Source of the DNA: Acidobacteriota bacterium
Lineage (GTDB): Bacteria; Acidobacteriota; Aminicenantia; Aminicenantales; Saccharicenantaceae
Direction of reading: 5' to 3'
NCBI GenBank assembly: GCA_039683095.1
Contig: JBDKSB010000013.1
Location: forward strand, 1 to 64,000
Length of the DNA: 64,000 bases
Shown: piece after piece, positions 42,101 through 53,232 of the stretch
Layout: the number at the start of each line of letters is the position of its first letter
Numbering within the stretch: position 1 is the first letter of the stretch
The notes under the pieces: model-generated
The model's input: only the letters and a program-made list of their open reading frames with translations
What the model was told of the DNA's origin: nothing
Database searches by the model: none
Position numbers and translations under genes: made by a program

Positions 42101-42280
42101 CGGTGCGACTCCTTTTCCGATCGGACGGACTTCCAGGACGGATCTTCCAACATTATGACGCCCGAAGAAAGCGGAAAGTTGCTTCGGCCCTGGCGGAGCC
42201 CTTCCCGCGGGCCGTGGCGGAATCCCCCCGGTTGTGCTCTAATAGAACCCTGCTTCGGACGGTCATTCGGAGGGAACGAA

Positions 42281-43510
42281 ATGAAGAACGTTATCATCAT
42301 CGGCGGCGGCGTCACGGGCGTGCTTTCCGCCTGGGAGCTGGCCCGCGCCGGCCACGCCGTCACCCTGGTCGAGGCCCGGGCCCTGGGCAACGGGTCGAGC
42401 TCCCGGTCGGCGGCCGCCATCCGGGCCCAGTTCGACGTGCCCTCGACGGTCCGCGGCCTCGTCTATGCCGAGCGCTTCTTCAGGGATTGGACCCGGACCT
42501 TCCCGCAGAGCCAGCCCTGCTTCAAGGAGAACGGCTACCTCTTTCTCTATAACTACGCCGCGGATCCCGAGGCCATCCGCAGGACGGTGGAGATCCAGCG
42601 CGCCGCCGGACTGGCCGAGGTCGAGTTCCTCGACAAGGCCGGCGTCGACGAGCGCTGGCCCTACCTGGACACGACCGGCGTCGCCTCGGCCAGCTGGTGC
42701 CCGCGCGACGGCTTCCTCTTCCCGGCCATCATCTACCAGGATGGGGCCGAGGCCGCCCGGGCCCTCGGCGCGGCCATCGTCCAGAACGACCCCGTCGTCG
42801 GCGCGGAGACATCCGGCGGGCGCGCCGCGGCCGTGCGGCTCGCCTCCGGCCGGCGGATCGAGGGGGACGTCTTCGTCAACGCCACCGGCTTCCTGGCCAA
42901 CGCGACCTCGAAGCTCTTCGGCGGGCGGGAGCTGCCGATCAAGGTCGAGCGCCGCTATCTCTACTTCCTGGCCGGGCTCAAGGCCGACAGCGACTGGGGC
43001 CTCGGCCTCGAGGAGTTCCCCCGCCTGCCCATGATCGTCACCCCCACGGGCGCCTACTGCCGGCCCGATAACGCCCAGCTCATGATCGGCTGGCTGCAGT
43101 TCGCCCGGCCCGCCGCCGCCACGCTGGACAACCAGGACGAGATCGAGCCCGGTTTCGGCCCCGGCCTGGGCGAGTACGGGCCGGCGGTGCGCAAGGAGAT
43201 CGCCCAGGTCCTGCCCTCGGTCGAGGACATGGGCAAGATCGCCGCGGCCACCTCTGGCTTCTACGACACGACGCCCGACCACAATCCCCTCTTCGGCTAC
43301 GACGGGAGGGTCGAGAACCTCGTCCACGCCGCCGGGATGAGCGGCCACGGCGTCATGCACGCGCCGTTCTCGGCGCTGATCGTGGCCGAGCTCGTCGGCC
43401 GCGGCCGGGACGCGGCCTCGCTCGACCTGCCGTCCGGCCTCGGTCCCGTCGACCTGGGCCTCTTCGCTCTGGAGCGGTCCTTCGACCGGGCCGAGGGCAT
43501 GGTCATCTGA
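42281..43510 (+). CDS. FAD-dependent amino acid oxidase/sarcosine oxidase-like dehydrogenase (DAO)
   Basis: 409 aa from the ATG at 42281, behind GGAGGGAACGAA. DAO-family features: NVIIIGGGVTGVLSAWELAR, the Glu in VTLVEARALGNGSSSRSA, and the C-terminal HAAGMSGHGVMHAPFSALIV that contacts FAD. Relatives oxidise N-methyl or D-amino acids such as sarcosine, glycine or proline. A -10-like TAATAG lies about 38 nt upstream. It stands alone between the divergent M1-like gene and convergent gyrA; the 149 bp after it show no clear terminator. Confidence 0.85.
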   Translation: MKNVIIIGGGVTGVLSAWELARAGHAVTLVEARALGNGSSSRSAAAIRAQFDVPSTVRGLVYAERFFRDWTRTFPQSQPCFKENGYLFLYNYAADPEAIRRTVEIQRAAGLAEVEFLDKAGVDERWPYLDTTGVASASWCPRDGFLFPAIIYQDGAEAARALGAAIVQNDPVVGAETSGGRAAAVRLASGRRIEGDVFVNATGFLANATSKLFGGRELPIKVERRYLYFLAGLKADSDWGLGLEEFPRLPMIVTPTGAYCRPDNAQLMIGWLQFARPAAATLDNQDEIEPGFGPGLGEYGPAVRKEIAQVLPSVEDMGKIAAATSGFYDTTPDHNPLFGYDGRVENLVHAAGMSGHGVMHAPFSALIVAELVGRGRDAASLDLPSGLGPVDLGLFALERSFDRAEGMVI

Positions 43511-43659
43511 TCGATTTGACGCGGACGATCCCCCTGGGGCGTTCCTGCAGGGTCGAGATGCTCAAGTCATTCCGGCGAGGCGGGAAGCAGTGCCACCTCG
43601 TCGCGCATCTGGCTTAAGTTCAGAAACCTCCGCTCCCCGGCCTCGAGAGCCCGGCTCGC

Positions 43660-46095
43660 TCAGCTCTCCCGGACCTTGGCGATCGAGCAGACCCGGTCCT
43701 TGTCCTCGAGGTTGATGATGCGGACGCCCTGCGTCGCCCGGCCCGAGGAGCGGACCTGGGTCGTCGGGATGCCGATGACCTTGCCCTCGACGGTGATGAT
43801 CAGGAGGTCCTCCTCGTTGATGCCGACCATGGCCAGCGCGTTGCCGACCTTGGGCGTGATGCGCAGGTTGAGGACGCCCTGCCCGCCGCGGTGCTTGATC
43901 GGGTACATCTCGGACGCGGTCTTCTTGCCGTAGCCGCGCTCGGTCGCGGTGAAGACGAACTTGTCGTCGGGCCCGACGATGATCATGCCGATGACCCGGT
44001 CCTTGGGCTTGAGGCGGATGCCCCGGACGCCCGAGGCCGTCCGGCCCATCGGCCGGACGTCGGCCTCCTTGAACTGGAGGGCCCGGCCGAGCTTGGTGCC
44101 GATGACGATGCTGTTCTTGCCGTTCGAGACCCGGGCCGAGAAGAGCTCCGACTTCGGCCGGATGTTCATGGCCAGGATGCCGCCCTTGCGGACGTTCCGG
44201 AAATCCGAGAGCCGCGTCTTCTTGATGACGCCGTCGGTGGTGAGCATGACCACGAACTCGTTCTCGCTGAACTCCTTGACCGTGACGACGCTGGCCGGCC
44301 TCTCCCCCGGCTGGAACTCGAGGAGGTTGGCGATGGGCTTGCCCCGTCCGGAGACGCCGACGTCGGGGACGTCCAGGGCCTTGAGCCAGTAGAGCCGGCC
44401 CTGGTTGGTGAAGACCAGGAGATAGCTGTGGGTCGAGCAGACGTAGAGGTCCTCGACCACGTCCTCGGCCTTCATCTCGATGCCCTTGCGGCCCTTGCCG
44501 CCCCGGGCCTGGAACTTGTACGAGGTCAGCGAGGTCCGCTTGATGTAGCCGCTCGAGGTGTAGACGACGGCCACGTCCTCCTCCTTGACCAGGTCCTCGG
44601 GCCGCAGCTCCGAGACGGCCTCGTCCCGGATCTCGGTCCGCCGCTCGTCGCCGTACTCCTCCTTCATCTCCCTGAGCTCCTGGACGATGATGGCGAAGAC
44701 GAGCTTCTCGTCCTTGAGGATCCTGCGGAGCTCGGTGATCCTCTTCTTGATCGCGGCGTACTCCTCCTGGATCTTCAGGCGCTCGAGCTGGCTCAGCCGC
44801 TGGAGCTGGAGCTCGAGGACGGCCTGGGCCTGGATCTGGCTCAGGCCGAACTTCTCCATGAGGCCACGGCGGGCCTCGTCCGTGGTCTTCGACGCGCGGA
44901 TGAGCTTGATGACGGCGTCGAGGTTGTCGAGGCAGATGACCAGGCCTTCCAAGATGTGGGCCCGCTCCTCGGCCTTGCGCAGCTCGAAGCGCGTCCGCCG
45001 CAGGATGACCTCCTTGCGGTGGGCGATGAAGTACTTCATCATCTCGATCAGGGACAGCGTCTTCGGCTGCTTGTCGACGATGGCCAGCATGATGATGCCG
45101 AAGGAGACCTGCAGCTGGGTGTGCTTGTAGAGGTTGTTGAGGATGATCTCCGCGAGCTCACCGCGCTTGACCTCGACGACGACACGCATGCCCTCGCGGT
45201 CGGACTCGTCGCGGATGTCGGCCACGCCCTCGATCCGCTTCTCGTTGACCAGCTGGGCGATCGATTCGAGGAGGCGGGACTTGTTGACCTGGTACGGGAT
45301 CTCAGTGATGACGATCTTGTCCTTCTCGCCCTTGGCCCCCCGCTCGATGACGGTCTTGGCCCGGAGGTGGACGATGCCCTTGCCGTCCTTGTAGGCGTCG
45401 AGGAAGCCCTGGCGGCCGTAGATGATGCCGCCGGTCGGGAAGTCGGGGCCCTGGACGTGCTTCAGGACGTCCTTGAGCGGGGCGTCGGGGTGCTCGATGA
45501 GGTGGATGACGCCGTCGCAGATCTCGCCGAGGTTGTGGGGCGGGATGTTCGTGGCCATGCCGACGGCGATGCCGTTGCTGCCGTTGACGAGGAGATTCGG
45601 GAACTTCGAGGGCAGGACCTCGGGCATGGTCAGGCTCTCGTCGTAGTTCGGGATGAAGTTGACCGTTTCCTTGTCGATGTCGGCCATCAACTCGTGGGCC
45701 AGCTTCTTCAGCCGGACTTCGGTGTAGCGCATGGCCGCCGGCGGATCGCCGTCGATCGAACCGAAGTTTCCCTGGCCGTCGACGAGGAGGCAGCGCAGGC
45801 TGAAGTCCTGGGCCATGCGGACGAGCGTGTCGTAGGCGGCCGTGTCGCCGTGGGGATGGTACTTGCCGATGACGTCGCCGACGATGCGGGCCGACTTCTT
45901 GAAGGGCTTGTTGTAGTAGGTGCCGCTCTCGTACATGGCGTAGAGGACGGCGCGGTGGACCGGCTTGAGGCCGTCCTTGATGTCGGGGATGGCCCGGCCG
46001 ATGATGACGCTCATGGCGTAGTCGAGATACGACTGGCGCATCTCCTCTTCGAGGCTGACGACCGGGAAGTGCTCTTTCGGCTGTTCGCTGTCCAT
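43660..46095 (-). CDS. gyrA: DNA gyrase subunit A
   Basis: 811 aa. It cuts and rejoins DNA in the gyrase A2B2 complex. The N-terminal core has [20 protein letters not shown] and [10 protein letters not shown], with active-site Tyr124. The quinolone-resistance region reads [10 protein letters not shown], with Thr85 where E. coli has Ser83 and Asp89 where it has Asp87. The C-terminal beta-pinwheel includes the GyrA box as QARGGKG (E. coli QRRGGKG), which supports gyrase rather than topoisomerase IV. It lies 38 bp after gyrB in one operon. Confidence 0.96.
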   Translation of the reverse strand: MDSEQPKEHFPVVSLEEEMRQSYLDYAMSVIIGRAIPDIKDGLKPVHRAVLYAMYESGTYYNKPFKKSARIVGDVIGKYHPHGDTAAYDTLVRMAQDFSLRCLLVDGQGNFGSIDGDPPAAMRYTEVRLKKLAHELMADIDKETVNFIPNYDESLTMPEVLPSKFPNLLVNGSNGIAVGMATNIPPHNLGEICDGVIHLIEHPDAPLKDVLKHVQGPDFPTGGIIYGRQGFLDAYKDGKGIVHLRAKTVIERGAKGEKDKIVITEIPYQVNKSRLLESIAQLVNEKRIEGVADIRDESDREGMRVVVEVKRGELAEIILNNLYKHTQLQVSFGIIMLAIVDKQPKTLSLIEMMKYFIAHRKEVILRRTRFELRKAEERAHILEGLVICLDNLDAVIKLIRASKTTDEARRGLMEKFGLSQIQAQAVLELQLQRLSQLERLKIQEEYAAIKKRITELRRILKDEKLVFAIIVQELREMKEEYGDERRTEIRDEAVSELRPEDLVKEEDVAVVYTSSGYIKRTSLTSYKFQARGGKGRKGIEMKAEDVVEDLYVCSTHSYLLVFTNQGRLYWLKALDVPDVGVSGRGKPIANLLEFQPGERPASVVTVKEFSENEFVVMLTTDGVIKKTRLSDFRNVRKGGILAMNIRPKSELFSARVSNGKNSIVIGTKLGRALQFKEADVRPMGRTASGVRGIRLKPKDRVIGMIIVGPDDKFVFTATERGYGKKTASEMYPIKHRGGQGVLNLRITPKVGNALAMVGINEEDLLIITVEGKVIGIPTTQVRSSGRATQGVRIINLEDKDRVCSIAKVRES

Positions 46096-46133
46096 GAAAA
46101 CTCCTTCTCAGAACCCTTGACCGGCCTGGCTCA

Positions 46134-48533
<2,400 letters not shown>

Positions 48534-48606
48534 TCACTTATAAAAAAAATGCCGGCTCCCGGGGCCGCGACCTCACGGGATCCGGGGGCCATTTTTTCCA
48601 GAAGTT

Positions 48607-48636
48607 ATTTTATCAAAAAAGGGCCCTCCGAGGCAA
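48607..48636 (-). promoter_or_regulatory. Promoter of gyrB-gyrA
   Basis: On the minus strand: TTGCCT (48636-48631), 18-nt spacer, TAAAAT (48612-48607), giving a leader of about 75 nt before the gyrB ATG at 48527. Confidence 0.45.
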
Positions 48637-48702
48637 GTTATTTCTTCGTTTTTGCTCAATTTTAAATTGTTTTTATTCATCATGTTACGGGCCGAAATCG
48701 GG

Positions 48703-48761
48703 CCCGCCGGCGCCCCCCGGTCCCGGGACACGAAAAAAGACGCCGGCGGGAGCTATTTTTT
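48703..48761 (+). terminator. Terminator- or attenuator-like hairpin upstream of the GTPase gene
   Basis: CCCGCCGGCG (48703-48712) pairs perfectly with CGCCGGCGGG (48741-48750), enclosing a smaller CCGG-TC-CCGG hairpin; TTTTTT follows at 48756-48761. It would end rightward transcripts starting in the AT-rich patch and so insulate the GTPase promoter. The large loop makes the call tentative. Confidence 0.4.
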
Positions 48762-48893
48762 CTCACAGTTAGGAGGGTGGAACCGGCTAAAATAAGGCCG
48801 CAGGCTTACTTATTGCTCCGGCGGGACGAGGGGCCCTGTCTTCGCCGAAGCTCCTGGCGGCCTCCCTTTGGCGAAGACCGGGCCACGCATTTT

Positions 48894-48902
48894 TGCTATA
48901 AT
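48894..48902 (+). promoter_or_regulatory. Extended -10 promoter giving a probably leaderless GTPase mRNA
   Basis: TGCTATAAT (extended -10, TATAAT at 48897-48902) ends 6 nt before the GTG at 48909, so the expected transcription start is at the start codon itself. No Shine-Dalgarno can exist in such a transcript. Confidence 0.5.
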
Positions 48903-48908
48903 CCCGGC

Positions 48909-49898
48909 GTGCCCGCCAATCTCCCCCCGGAATATCACAGGATCGAGGCCGAGCTGCGCACGGCCCGGACGGCGGAAGAGAAGATCGGCATCTACGAGCG
49001 CCTGATCGCCGTCATCCCCCACCACAAGGGCACCGACAAGCTCATCGCCATGTACCGGCAGAAGATCGCCAAGGCGCGCGAGGAAGGAGAGCGCCAGGCC
49101 TCGACGGCCAAGCACGCCCCGACGCACAAGATCGAGAGGACCGGCGCCGGCCAGGTCGTGCTGGCCGGCCCGCCCAACGCCGGGAAGTCCAGCCTGGTCA
49201 AGGCCCTCACGGGCGCCGAGGCGGAGGTCGCCGATTATCCGTTCACGACCCGTCAGCCCGGCCCCTACATGATGCCCTTCGAGAACGTCAAGGTCCAGCT
49301 CGTCGACACGCCGCCGGTCTCGGGCGATCTCATGGAGACCTGGTTTCCGGAGATGGTCAAGACGGCCGACGCGGTGCTGCTCGTCGCCGACCTCTCCGAC
49401 CCGGACGCGGCCGGGGCCCTCGACGGCATCGTCGGCCGGCTCCTGGAGCGCAAGGTCGAGCTGGTCCGAGCCGACACCGACGTGCCGCCGCCGTATTTCC
49501 CCTTCCGCAAGCGGACGGCGCTGGCCGCGAACAAGATCGACCTCGAAGGCGCGCCCCAGGCCTTCGAGGAGCTCAACGTCCTGCTCGAAGGTCCCTACGA
49601 GCGGATCGCCGTTTCGGCCGGGACCGGCCGCGGCCTCGAGCCGCTGCGGCGGGCCGTCTTCGGGCTCCTGCGGGTCGTCCGGGTCTACAGCAAGATCCCG
49701 GGCAAGAAGACGGAAAGGGACTCGCCCTTCACGCTCCGGACCGGCAGCACCGTGATGGACATGGCCAGGGCCGTCCACAAGGACTTCGCCGAGAAGCTGC
49801 AGTACGCCCGGGTCTGGAACGCCTCGGGGCTCGACGGCCTGCGGGTCAACCGCGACTACGTCCTGGCCGACGAGGACATCGTCGAGCTGCACATCTGA
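48909..49898 (+). CDS. DRG/Obg-like GTPase with C-terminal TGS domain
   Basis: 329 aa from GTG 48909. I chose this start because family members begin with P-A-N-L-P-P-E-Y followed by a helical region ending in PHHKGTDKL. The upstream in-frame extension has no family-like sequence and no usable ribosome site. GTPase motifs: G1 GPPNAGKSSL, switch YPFTTRQPG, G3 DTPP, G4 NKID. The C-terminal TGS domain (FTLRTGSTVMDMARAVHKDF to DEDIVELHI) probably contacts RNA or ppGpp-related ligands. Relatives associate with ribosomes. The exact physiological role is unknown. It converges with the methyltransferase gene, 3 bp apart. Confidence 0.87.
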   Translation: MPANLPPEYHRIEAELRTARTAEEKIGIYERLIAVIPHHKGTDKLIAMYRQKIAKAREEGERQASTAKHAPTHKIERTGAGQVVLAGPPNAGKSSLVKALTGAEAEVADYPFTTRQPGPYMMPFENVKVQLVDTPPVSGDLMETWFPEMVKTADAVLLVADLSDPDAAGALDGIVGRLLERKVELVRADTDVPPPYFPFRKRTALAANKIDLEGAPQAFEELNVLLEGPYERIAVSAGTGRGLEPLRRAVFGLLRVVRVYSKIPGKKTERDSPFTLRTGSTVMDMARAVHKDFAEKLQYARVWNASGLDGLRVNRDYVLADEDIVELHI

Positions 49899-49901
49899 AA
49901 C

Positions 49902-50588
49902 TCACCAGATTTTCGGCAGAAGTTTCCAGCGCACGGAACGGGCGTAGTCCGCATATCCCGGAAGTTCTTTCTGGAGCGTCCGGTCTTCAAGAGCGGTCCG
50001 CAGGACGAACAGCCCGGTGATGAGCCCGGCCGGGATGAGGGCGTAGAGCGAGCCGAGCATGACCGGGACGCAGAGAACGGTCACGATGATGCCGACGTAC
50101 ATCGGGTGGCGGACGATCCGGTAGGGCCCCGTCGTGCAGACGGCGTGACCCCGTTCCCCCTGGATCCTCACGTACTCGGCGAGGAAGGTGTTCTCCCGGA
50201 AAACTCCCATGAGGAGGGCCCCTGCGGCGAGCATACCCAGAAGCGCGAGCCCTTGGACGCCCAGGGGAACGCGGGACCAGCGGAACCTGACGGCGTCGAG
50301 GGGTGCGACGATGAGCATGACGCCCAAGAGCACCGTGTAGGCCCGAAGGATCTTCCTGTCCCAGGGTTTGATGCCGGGCCGCGCCGCCCCGGCCATCCGC
50401 TCCTTGAGCAGCGCCGGATCGCGGCGTTTGAGCCAGAACATCAGTCCGATCAGGGCCCCGTCATAGACGCCCAAGAGGACCCAGAAAGCCGGCCAGCGGA
50501 ACGTGCCCGCGGCCGCGAACACGAGCCCGACCAGGGCGAAGCCGAGGACGACATTAATGACCCGCGCTTTCTTCGTCGCAAAGGCCAT
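49902..50588 (-). CDS. ICMT/PEMT-type membrane methyltransferase
   Basis: 228 aa from ATG 50588, at good spacing from GGGAGG (a GTG at 50594 lies too close to it). Five or so hydrophobic segments precede the signature GPYRIVRHPMYVG and a C-terminal ALEDRTLQKELPGYADYA, as in isoprenylcysteine carboxyl methyltransferase and phospholipid N-methyltransferase families; these bind S-adenosylmethionine at the H-P-M-Y region. In bacteria such proteins may methylate small molecules or lipids. It precedes no clear operon partner; the M28 gene starts upstream on the same strand, ending 43 bp before it. Confidence 0.78.
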   Translation of the reverse strand: MAFATKKARVINVVLGFALVGLVFAAAGTFRWPAFWVLLGVYDGALIGLMFWLKRRDPALLKERMAGAARPGIKPWDRKILRAYTVLLGVMLIVAPLDAVRFRWSRVPLGVQGLALLGMLAAGALLMGVFRENTFLAEYVRIQGERGHAVCTTGPYRIVRHPMYVGIIVTVLCVPVMLGSLYALIPAGLITGLFVLRTALEDRTLQKELPGYADYARSVRWKLLPKIW

Positions 50589-50631
50589 ATGCACCTCCCG
50601 CGGAAGAGGGCGCCCCCGCTCGGCGACTCCC

Positions 50632-52194
50632 CTATTGCCGGAAATTCATGACCGGCTCGTCGCTGATGTCCATGATGGTCATGAACAGCAGCTGGGCCAG
50701 GTCCTCCATGATCTCCGGGGTGATGAGCTCGAGCGAGTCGCGGGTGTTGTGGTAGGTCGAGTAGGGCGGCTCCGGGCCGCCGTCGGCGCCGAAGGTCAGC
50801 GAGGGCACGCCCTTCCAGAAGAACCAGGCCGAATCCTGGCGCGGCCGCCCGGGGTAGGAGGCCGGGCCGGTGCTGAGGACCCGGTGGATATAGCTCGCGT
50901 TGGCCTTCTCGACGAACTTCCAGAAGCCGGGATAGTTCGTCCCGCCCGAGGCCCCGATCCGGTCGCCGGTCCCCGGCCCTTCCATGTTGATGAAGACGGC
51001 CGTCTTGTCGAGCGGATAGATCGGGTGATCGGTGTAATAGTGCGAGCCCTGCGTCCCCTGGTCCTCGCTCTGCTCCTCGCTGCCGAAGAAGAAGAACACG
51101 ACGGTCCGCCTGGGCTTGATCGCGCTCTTGGCCATGGCCTCGGCCACGCCCAGGGTGACGGCGGCGGCGGTGGCGTTGTCGTTCGCGCCCGGCATGAGCT
51201 TCCACATCCGGCCGAGGTGGTCGAGGTGCCCGCCGATGATGATGACCTCGTCCTTGAGGACCGGGTCGGACCCGGTGATCTTGCCGATGAGGTTGATGCC
51301 GACGCCGTCGGGATGGTGCTCGGTCCGGTTGCCGATGGTCATCGTCTTGCCCGTGGCGAACGACTGCGGCTTGAGATCCTTGCGGATGCGGGCGACGACA
51401 TCGGCGCGGCTCCGGCCCGTCCCGGCTAAGACGTCGGCGACGACGGTCTGGCCGACATGGTGGTAGACGAAGCCCTCGACGTAGGCGTTGTTGGGATTGC
51501 CGATGGGCCCGTAGTTGTAGAGCATGCCGGCCGCTCCGTGCGCCGCGGCGTTCCTGAGCTTGTACTGGTGGAAGGAGTAGGGCCGCCACTTCTTGAACAG
51601 CTCGAGCGTCTTCTCGCCCGGCCCGACCGGGACCTCGCTCTCTATCAGGACGATCTTGCCCTTGACGTCGAGCCCCCTGTAATCGTCGTAGCCGAGCTCT
51701 GGAGCGGAGATGCCGTAGCCGGCGTAGACGACCTCGGCCTTGACCGTGCCGGAGCCGGACGTGCCGCCGGGGATGAAGTCGTCCTCGTAGCGATAGGATT
51801 TCGTGATCGTCCCGCCCTTGCCGGCGGGGATGGTCATCTCGCAGACGCCGCCGGGCAGGACGACGGTGTAAGGATTGGGGAAAAGCTGGCGGTACGTGCC
51901 GTTGTCGCCGCCGGGCTCGACGCCCCAGCCGCTGAGCAGGGACTCGACCCAGGCGACGCAGGCCTCGTACTCCTTCGTCCCGGTCAGCCGGCCGCCGTAC
52001 TTCTCGGAGACGAGCTCGGCGACGTAGTTATAGAGCGGCTGGCTCTGGATGAGGTGCATGGCGGCCAGCAACCTGGCCTCGTCGGTCTGCGGGGCCGGGG
52101 CCGGCCGGCCCGGCTGGGCCCGCAATCCCGCGCCAGCGGCGGCGAGAGCGAGGAGGGCGGCGATCATCGTGCGGCGGGAGCGTGTCAAGGTCAT
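50632..52194 (-). CDS. M28-family exported aminopeptidase with PA domain
   Basis: 520 aa with a signal peptide (MTLTRSRRTMIAALLALAAA; AAGGAGG upstream). A PA-like insert surrounds YGISAPELGYDDYRGLDVKG and HGAAGMLYNYG. The M28 zinc site: His in IIGGHLDHLG, Asp in PGANDNATAA, Glu-Glu in FFGSEEQ, Asp-equivalent in the INMEGPGTG segment (here Glu) and His in TYHNTRDSLE. It probably trims peptides outside the cytoplasm. It is one of three M28 proteins in the window, and is closest in layout to the one at 53233-54717. Confidence 0.9.
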   Translation of the reverse strand: MTLTRSRRTMIAALLALAAAGAGLRAQPGRPAPAPQTDEARLLAAMHLIQSQPLYNYVAELVSEKYGGRLTGTKEYEACVAWVESLLSGWGVEPGGDNGTYRQLFPNPYTVVLPGGVCEMTIPAGKGGTITKSYRYEDDFIPGGTSGSGTVKAEVVYAGYGISAPELGYDDYRGLDVKGKIVLIESEVPVGPGEKTLELFKKWRPYSFHQYKLRNAAAHGAAGMLYNYGPIGNPNNAYVEGFVYHHVGQTVVADVLAGTGRSRADVVARIRKDLKPQSFATGKTMTIGNRTEHHPDGVGINLIGKITGSDPVLKDEVIIIGGHLDHLGRMWKLMPGANDNATAAAVTLGVAEAMAKSAIKPRRTVVFFFFGSEEQSEDQGTQGSHYYTDHPIYPLDKTAVFINMEGPGTGDRIGASGGTNYPGFWKFVEKANASYIHRVLSTGPASYPGRPRQDSAWFFWKGVPSLTFGADGGPEPPYSTYHNTRDSLELITPEIMEDLAQLLFMTIMDISDEPVMNFRQ

Positions 52195-52287
52195 TGCTTT
52201 TCCTCCTTCGTGATCGAACCGAGGGGCTATTCTACGGTCGGGCCGCCGCGCAAGTCAAAGCCGTTCTTCCCGCCCGCGGCGGCCGGA

Positions 52288-52316
52288 TTGATTCGGCCGG
52301 CCGATTCTGCTATTTT
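52288..52316 (+). promoter_or_regulatory. Promoter of the cyclophilin gene
   Basis: TTGATT (52288-52293), 17-nt spacer, TATTTT (52311-52316) with a TGC extended -10; the ATG at 52349 then has a normal leader with AGGAGG. Confidence 0.5.
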
Positions 52317-52348
52317 GGCCTTTAAGGAGCGCATTCCAGGAGGCATCC

Positions 52349-52909
52349 ATGACCCGCAATCTTCTCCCCGTCCTCGCCGCCGCGATCGTTTTCGCCGGCG
52401 GGCTGGCCCTGGCCCAGGTCCCGGCCGCCAATCCCAAGGTCCTTCTCAAGACGACGATGGGCGACATCACCATCGAGCTCTATCCGGCCAAGGCGCCGAT
52501 CACCGTCAAGAATTTCCTGGCCTACGTCAGCGAGAAGTTCTACGACGGGACGATCTTCCATCGCGTCATCCCGAGCTTCATGATCCAGGGCGGCGGGATG
52601 ACGGCCGACATGCACGAGAAGCAGTCCGGAGGGACCATCAAGAACGAATCCGGCAACGGGCTGACCAACGCCCGCGGCTCCGTGGCCATGGCCCGGACAA
52701 GCGAGCTCGACAGCGCCACCTGCCAGTTCTACATCAACCTGGTGGACAACTTCCGGCTGGACGAGATGAAGTACTGCTCCTTCGGCCAGGTCGTGGCCGG
52801 CCTGGACGTCGTCGACGCCATCGCCAGGGTCCAGACCGGGAGCAAGCGCGGCCACCGCGACGTGCCGCTCGAGCCGATCACGATCCTCTCGGCGACGGTC
52901 GTCAAGTAA
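52349..52909 (+). CDS. Exported cyclophilin-type peptidyl-prolyl isomerase
   Basis: 186 aa with a signal peptide (cleavage after ALAQ). The cyclophilin core shows TTMGDITIELYPAKAPITVK, FYDGTIFHRVIPSFMIQGG (catalytic Arg near 71), GSVAMARTSELDSATCQFYI and FGQVVAGLDVVDAI. It catalyses cis-trans proline isomerisation, here in the periplasm during folding of exported proteins. CAGGAGG precedes the ATG. A small membrane protein follows within 6 bp. Confidence 0.93.
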   Translation: MTRNLLPVLAAAIVFAGGLALAQVPAANPKVLLKTTMGDITIELYPAKAPITVKNFLAYVSEKFYDGTIFHRVIPSFMIQGGGMTADMHEKQSGGTIKNESGNGLTNARGSVAMARTSELDSATCQFYINLVDNFRLDEMKYCSFGQVVAGLDVVDAIARVQTGSKRGHRDVPLEPITILSATVVK

Positions 52910-52915
52910 GCAGGG

Positions 52916-53125
52916 TTGTTCAACGCCATCTTCCCGTTCCTGCACCTGGGGGCCCTTCTGGGCCTCCTGGCCTACGCCTTCGTCTCGCTGGCGCGGGGCA
53001 ACGTCCCCCGCTTCGGCGTCATCGTCATCCTGCTGGCCATCTACTATGTCTTCCTCCTCCATCCGGGGGTGAAGAAGGAGATCGCCCGCCGCCGGGCCCT
53101 CAGAGAACAGAACCGCGGCCGCTGA
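52916..53125 (+). CDS. Small two-helix membrane protein
   Basis: 69 aa if it starts at TTG 52916, 6 bp after the cyclophilin stop; no ATG or GTG is available. Two hydrophobic helices (about 7-24 and 33-48) are followed by a basic tail (KKEIARRRALREQNRGR). No family recognised. The position and the positive-inside tail support a real protein, but the weak start codon and poor ribosome site leave doubt. Confidence 0.5.
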   Translation: MFNAIFPFLHLGALLGLLAYAFVSLARGNVPRFGVIVILLAIYYVFLLHPGVKKEIARRRALREQNRGR

Positions 53126-53197
53126 TCCTGGCCGAGGGCATTCGTCGGAGCGGGGCGGAAGATCAGCGCGGCGAGGGGGTGATTCCCGAGGCTCGCA

Positions 53198-53226
53198 TTT
53201 ACTTTTCGGGGGGATGCGGCTAGAAT
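53198..53226 (+). promoter_or_regulatory. Promoter giving a probably leaderless M28 peptidase mRNA
   Basis: TTTACT (53198-53203), 17-nt spacer, TAGAAT (53221-53226), then 6 nt to the ATG at 53233. The -10-to-start distance is the same as for the GTPase gene at 48909. Confidence 0.45.
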
Positions 53227-53232
53227 CTGGGC

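Noticed and set aside
43511-43659. A possible terminator (GAGCC-G-GGCTC) between the DAO gene and gyrA
   Set aside because: The stem is only 5 bp with a 1-nt loop and no T-run follows in either direction.
48777-48908. An upstream GTG (48777) as start of the GTPase
   Set aside because: AGGAGG directly abuts it with no spacing, the added 44 residues are not family-like, and the homologous start is the GTG at 48909.
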